Below, one piece after another: positions 61,949-64,000 of a stretch of DNA of 64,000 bases. How positions within the stretch are numbered: the first letter of the stretch is position 1; each line of letters starts with the position of its first letter. Under the pieces are notes generated by a model. The model did not search any database. It saw only the letters and a program-made list of their open reading frames with translations, and was not told where the DNA came from. The stretch is from AP-15 sp963747735. Lineage in GTDB: Bacteria > Pseudomonadota > Alphaproteobacteria > ATCC43930 > CGMCC-115725. The position numbers and the translations under genes were made by a program. The stretch is from contig CAVVGE010000007.1 of the NCBI GenBank assembly GCA_963747735.1, forward strand, positions 558,001 through 622,000, read 5' to 3'.

Positions 61949-64000
61949 AGAGCGCGGCGATCTATAGCGGGATACTCGCCGCGGCGGTCGTGGTTTTCCT
62001 CGCCGTGCCGCAGCTCGACCCGCTGACGAGCTCGTTGTTTTATACGCCGGGGGAAGGCTTTCTTTTGCGCGGCTGGGGGCCGGCGGTGCTGTTCTACCGC
62101 GCGGTCCCGTGGGTCGCCTGGGGTATCGTCGGCATCGTCGCCGCCGCCGCGCTGTGGCTCGTTCTGACCGGCCGGCCGTGGTGGCGGTTCGACGCCAAGG
62201 CGCTCGTCTTTGTCACCGCTACTTTTGTGATCGGTCCCGGCCTCCTCGCCAACACCCTCTTCAAGGACCATTGGGGGCGAGCCCGGCCGACGCAGATCGA
62301 GGCGTTTGGCGGCGCGCAGCAATTCACCGCAGCACCGCTGCCGGCGGCACAATGCAAATACAACTGCTCGTTCGTCTCCGGCCATGCGGCGCTGGGCTTT
62401 GCGTTCGTTGCCTTTGCGTTCTTGTTGCCGCCCGGCCGCCGGCGCAGCGCCGGCATTACCGCTGCGCTCGGCTTCGGCGGGCTTGTCGGCCTCGACCGGA
62501 TCGCCGAAGGCGGGCATTTTTTGTCCGATGTCGTGTTCGCCGGCCTCCTCGTCTATGGGGTCGCGGCGCTCGGCCATTGGTGGATCATCGACCGGGACGG
62601 TCTCGCTGCACCCTGGCTGCGGCGATCCTGCCGCGCCGCCGGAGACGTCGCTGCGAGGGCATGGTCGGCCGCCCATCGCACGGGCTGGCAGCCGGCGAGC
62701 CGCGCCGCCGTCGCGACGGCAGCGACCGCCGTCATCGTCCTCGTCTCGCTCGCCGCGATCGACCGTCCGCTGGCGCTCTTTCTTCATGCCCGCGGACCCG
62801 ACCTGCATGCGCTGTTCGATTGGACCGGGCGGCTCGGGATCGCCTGGGGATGGCTGCTTTTGTTCGCTCTCGCCTTTGCCGCGCTGCATTGGGGCGGCGA
62901 ATTTCCGCGGCTCCAAAGCTTTACCCGGGCGATGCGCGCATGGTCGGCGGTGCCGGCCTTTCTGTTTGCCGCGATCGCCGCCTCGGGTCTCGCCGTCGAT
63001 GTCATGAAAGTCGTCCTTGGCCGGTTGCGGCCAAAGCTGTTGTTCGAGGCCGGCCTTTACGGCTTTTCCTGGTTCGGCTGGCGTGCCGATCAGTGGTCGT
63101 TCCCGTCGGGCCACACCGCGACGATCGTGGCACTGGCGACCGCGCTCTGGGTCCTTTGGCCGCGGCACCTGTTGTTTTACATCCTCGCCGCGGCGATCGT
63201 GGCGGGAAGCCGAATCGTCGTCGGCGCACATTACTTGAGCGATGTCGTGGCGGGGGCCTTTATCGCGGTGGTGGTCACCCGCGGCGTTGCGGTACTGTTC
63301 GCGGCGGGCGACATCGATCTGGTTCCCGGCCGAGCGGCGGCGCCGATGGCCTCGCCCTCGCCCTCGCTCGCCCTGGCCCTGCCGCTGCGCGGTCGCGGTG
63401 CTGGCGCTGCGCGGCCGGGCACCCGGCTTGCGCCGGCGGCGCGGGGTGTAGTATCGCCGCCCGCAATGGCCTTGCGCATCGAGACCTTTGACAACGCGAG
63501 CGGCGGCAACACCCTTTACAAGGCGTTGACGCATCCGGCCGCCGCGGCGCCGGGGCGGGAATTGAAAACCGCCCTCGCCCGCCATTCCCCGACCGCGATC
63601 TACGACCCGGACGCCGCCGCCGCCGGATTTGCCGAAATCTTCGGGCTCGACGGTATCGAGATTACCGGTGCCTATGTGCAGGACGTCGCGCGAATCGGCT
63701 GTTCTGTCCTGGGTCATAGCGGGCGCCCGGCGACCGATCTCCCCCGCTCCGGCGTGCGCTCGGTTTTTGTCGCCCGTTTCGATGCCGAGCGGGCGATCAC
63801 GCAGCTGCGGCCCTATCTGCCCAAAGGCGCGGCAATTTTCAGCCTCGATGCGATGCGGATCCCGGCCGAGCGCCTGACCAATCCGCGCAGCTATCTCGAC
63901 CCGCTCAACTTTGCCACCAATTTTGTTTTCTTCCGCGACGGCGACGGGCTGCACACGCGGCTGACCACGGTCAATTACTGGTCGGGCTACGGTGCGGGCG
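61945..64000 (+). CDS. Membrane protein with two tandem PAP2 phosphatase domains and an uncharacterised C-terminal region (3' part missing)
   Basis: Reads without a stop from the GTG at 61945 to the window end (at least 685 residues). PAP2 domain 1 (residues 1-215): KDHWGRARP, CSFVSGHA, DRIAEGGHFLSDV. PAP2 domain 2 (about 255-450): KVVLGRLRP, WSFPSGHTAT, SRIVVGAHYLSDV. Both have the K-x6-RP / SGH / R-x5-H-x3-D phosphatase triad, with four to six transmembrane helices each. A low-complexity Pro/Ala stretch (about 455-505) follows, then a soluble region from MALRIETFDNASGGNTLYKA to SLDAMRIPAERL and LDPLNFATNFVFF that I do not recognise. This last part may be a separate gene starting at the ATG at 63466, since it is in the same frame by chance or fusion. 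Lipid phosphatases of this family act on undecaprenyl or phosphatidate substrates. Confidence 0.78.
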   Translation, partial: MKSAAIYSGILAAAVVVFLAVPQLDPLTSSLFYTPGEGFLLRGWGPAVLFYRAVPWVAWGIVGIVAAAALWLVLTGRPWWRFDAKALVFVTATFVIGPGLLANTLFKDHWGRARPTQIEAFGGAQQFTAAPLPAAQCKYNCSFVSGHAALGFAFVAFAFLLPPGRRRSAGITAALGFGGLVGLDRIAEGGHFLSDVVFAGLLVYGVAALGHWWIIDRDGLAAPWLRRSCRAAGDVAARAWSAAHRTGWQPASRAAVATAATAVIVLVSLAAIDRPLALFLHARGPDLHALFDWTGRLGIAWGWLLLFALAFAALHWGGEFPRLQSFTRAMRAWSAVPAFLFAAIAASGLAVDVMKVVLGRLRPKLLFEAGLYGFSWFGWRADQWSFPSGHTATIVALATALWVLWPRHLLFYILAAAIVAGSRIVVGAHYLSDVVAGAFIAVVVTRGVAVLFAAGDIDLVPGRAAAPMASPSPSLALALPLRGRGAGAARPGTRLAPAARGVVSPPAMALRIETFDNASGGNTLYKALTHPAAAAPGRELKTALARHSPTAIYDPDAAAAGFAEIFGLDGIEITGAYVQDVARIGCSVLGHSGRPATDLPRSGVRSVFVARFDAERAITQLRPYLPKGAAIFSLDAMRIPAERLTNPRSYLDPLNFATNFVFFRDGDGLHTRLTTVNYWSGYGAG

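Noticed and set aside
61861..63954. 697-codon minus-strand frame opposite the tandem PAP2 gene
   Set aside because: The plus-strand frame carries complete PAP2 motifs; the minus frame is Arg/Gly-rich and without any recognisable domain.

Overview
The window is GC-rich bacterial chromosome with almost no space between genes. It most likely comes from an alphaproteobacterium of the Rhodospirillales/Hyphomicrobiales kind. Support: the rpoD-dnaG-yqeY-carA-carB-greA order, the ftsK-lolA-xthA order, an ELM1-family protein, a class II DAHP synthase, and dispersed palindromic repeats typical of that class. I see no rRNA, tRNA, CRISPR array or intact transposon.

Layout. 1-5.7 kb (minus strand): a catabolic/uptake locus with an iron/polyamine-type ABC permease (cut by the window edge), its binding protein, an enolase-superfamily enzyme, an amidohydrolase and a LysR regulator. 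6-11.7 kb: a DJ-1/PfpI protein, the K+ transporter Kup, an RraA-type aldolase, a VOC protein, then folB and a dihydropteroate synthase that looks like the mobile sulfonamide-resistance Sul enzymes. 11.7-17 kb: a YejF-type double ATPase, a decayed Fic/Doc locus, and a class II DAHP synthase preceded by a convincing aromatic-amino-acid attenuator, followed by a nicotinate phosphoribosyltransferase. 17-20 kb: a BrnT toxin whose BrnA-like partner is fused to a NucS/DUF91-type nuclease domain, then prfC. 20-28 kb: an envelope/secreted cluster (DUF1906-like protein, a beta-lactamase-fold hydrolase with an inserted beta-repeat block, a luciferase-like oxidoreductase, a protease-lysozyme gene, a large lipoprotein). 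28-33 kb: ftsK, lolA, a class C26 amidotransferase and xthA. 33-45 kb: amidase/oxidoreductase genes, three adjacent DsrE-family genes with a cupin, a racemase-like gene, a GNAT gene, a Phd/VapC pair, a GST, ssb, a cytoplasmic HtrA-like protease and a class V aminotransferase. 46-57 kb: the housekeeping rpoD-dnaG-yqeY-carA-carB-greA block, with a small accessory insertion between carA and carB. 57-64 kb: a ParA-like ATPase, a CYTH-CHAD protein, NhaA, an Lrp/AsnC regulator, an ELM1-like protein and a membrane protein with two PAP2 domains running off the end.

Data quality. At least six genes carry single apparent indels (the LysR gene, prfC, the protease-lysozyme gene, the GNAT gene, rpoD, yqeY), mostly in G/C runs or GC-rich repeats. 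Since rpoD is essential and prfC and yqeY are otherwise intact, sequencing or assembly error is the simplest explanation. I annotate these as full genes with a frameshift and not as separate ORFs.

Most interesting signals: the FWY leader-peptide attenuator before the DAHP synthase, the chromosomal Sul-like DHPS next to folB, and the BrnT / BrnA-nuclease fusion.
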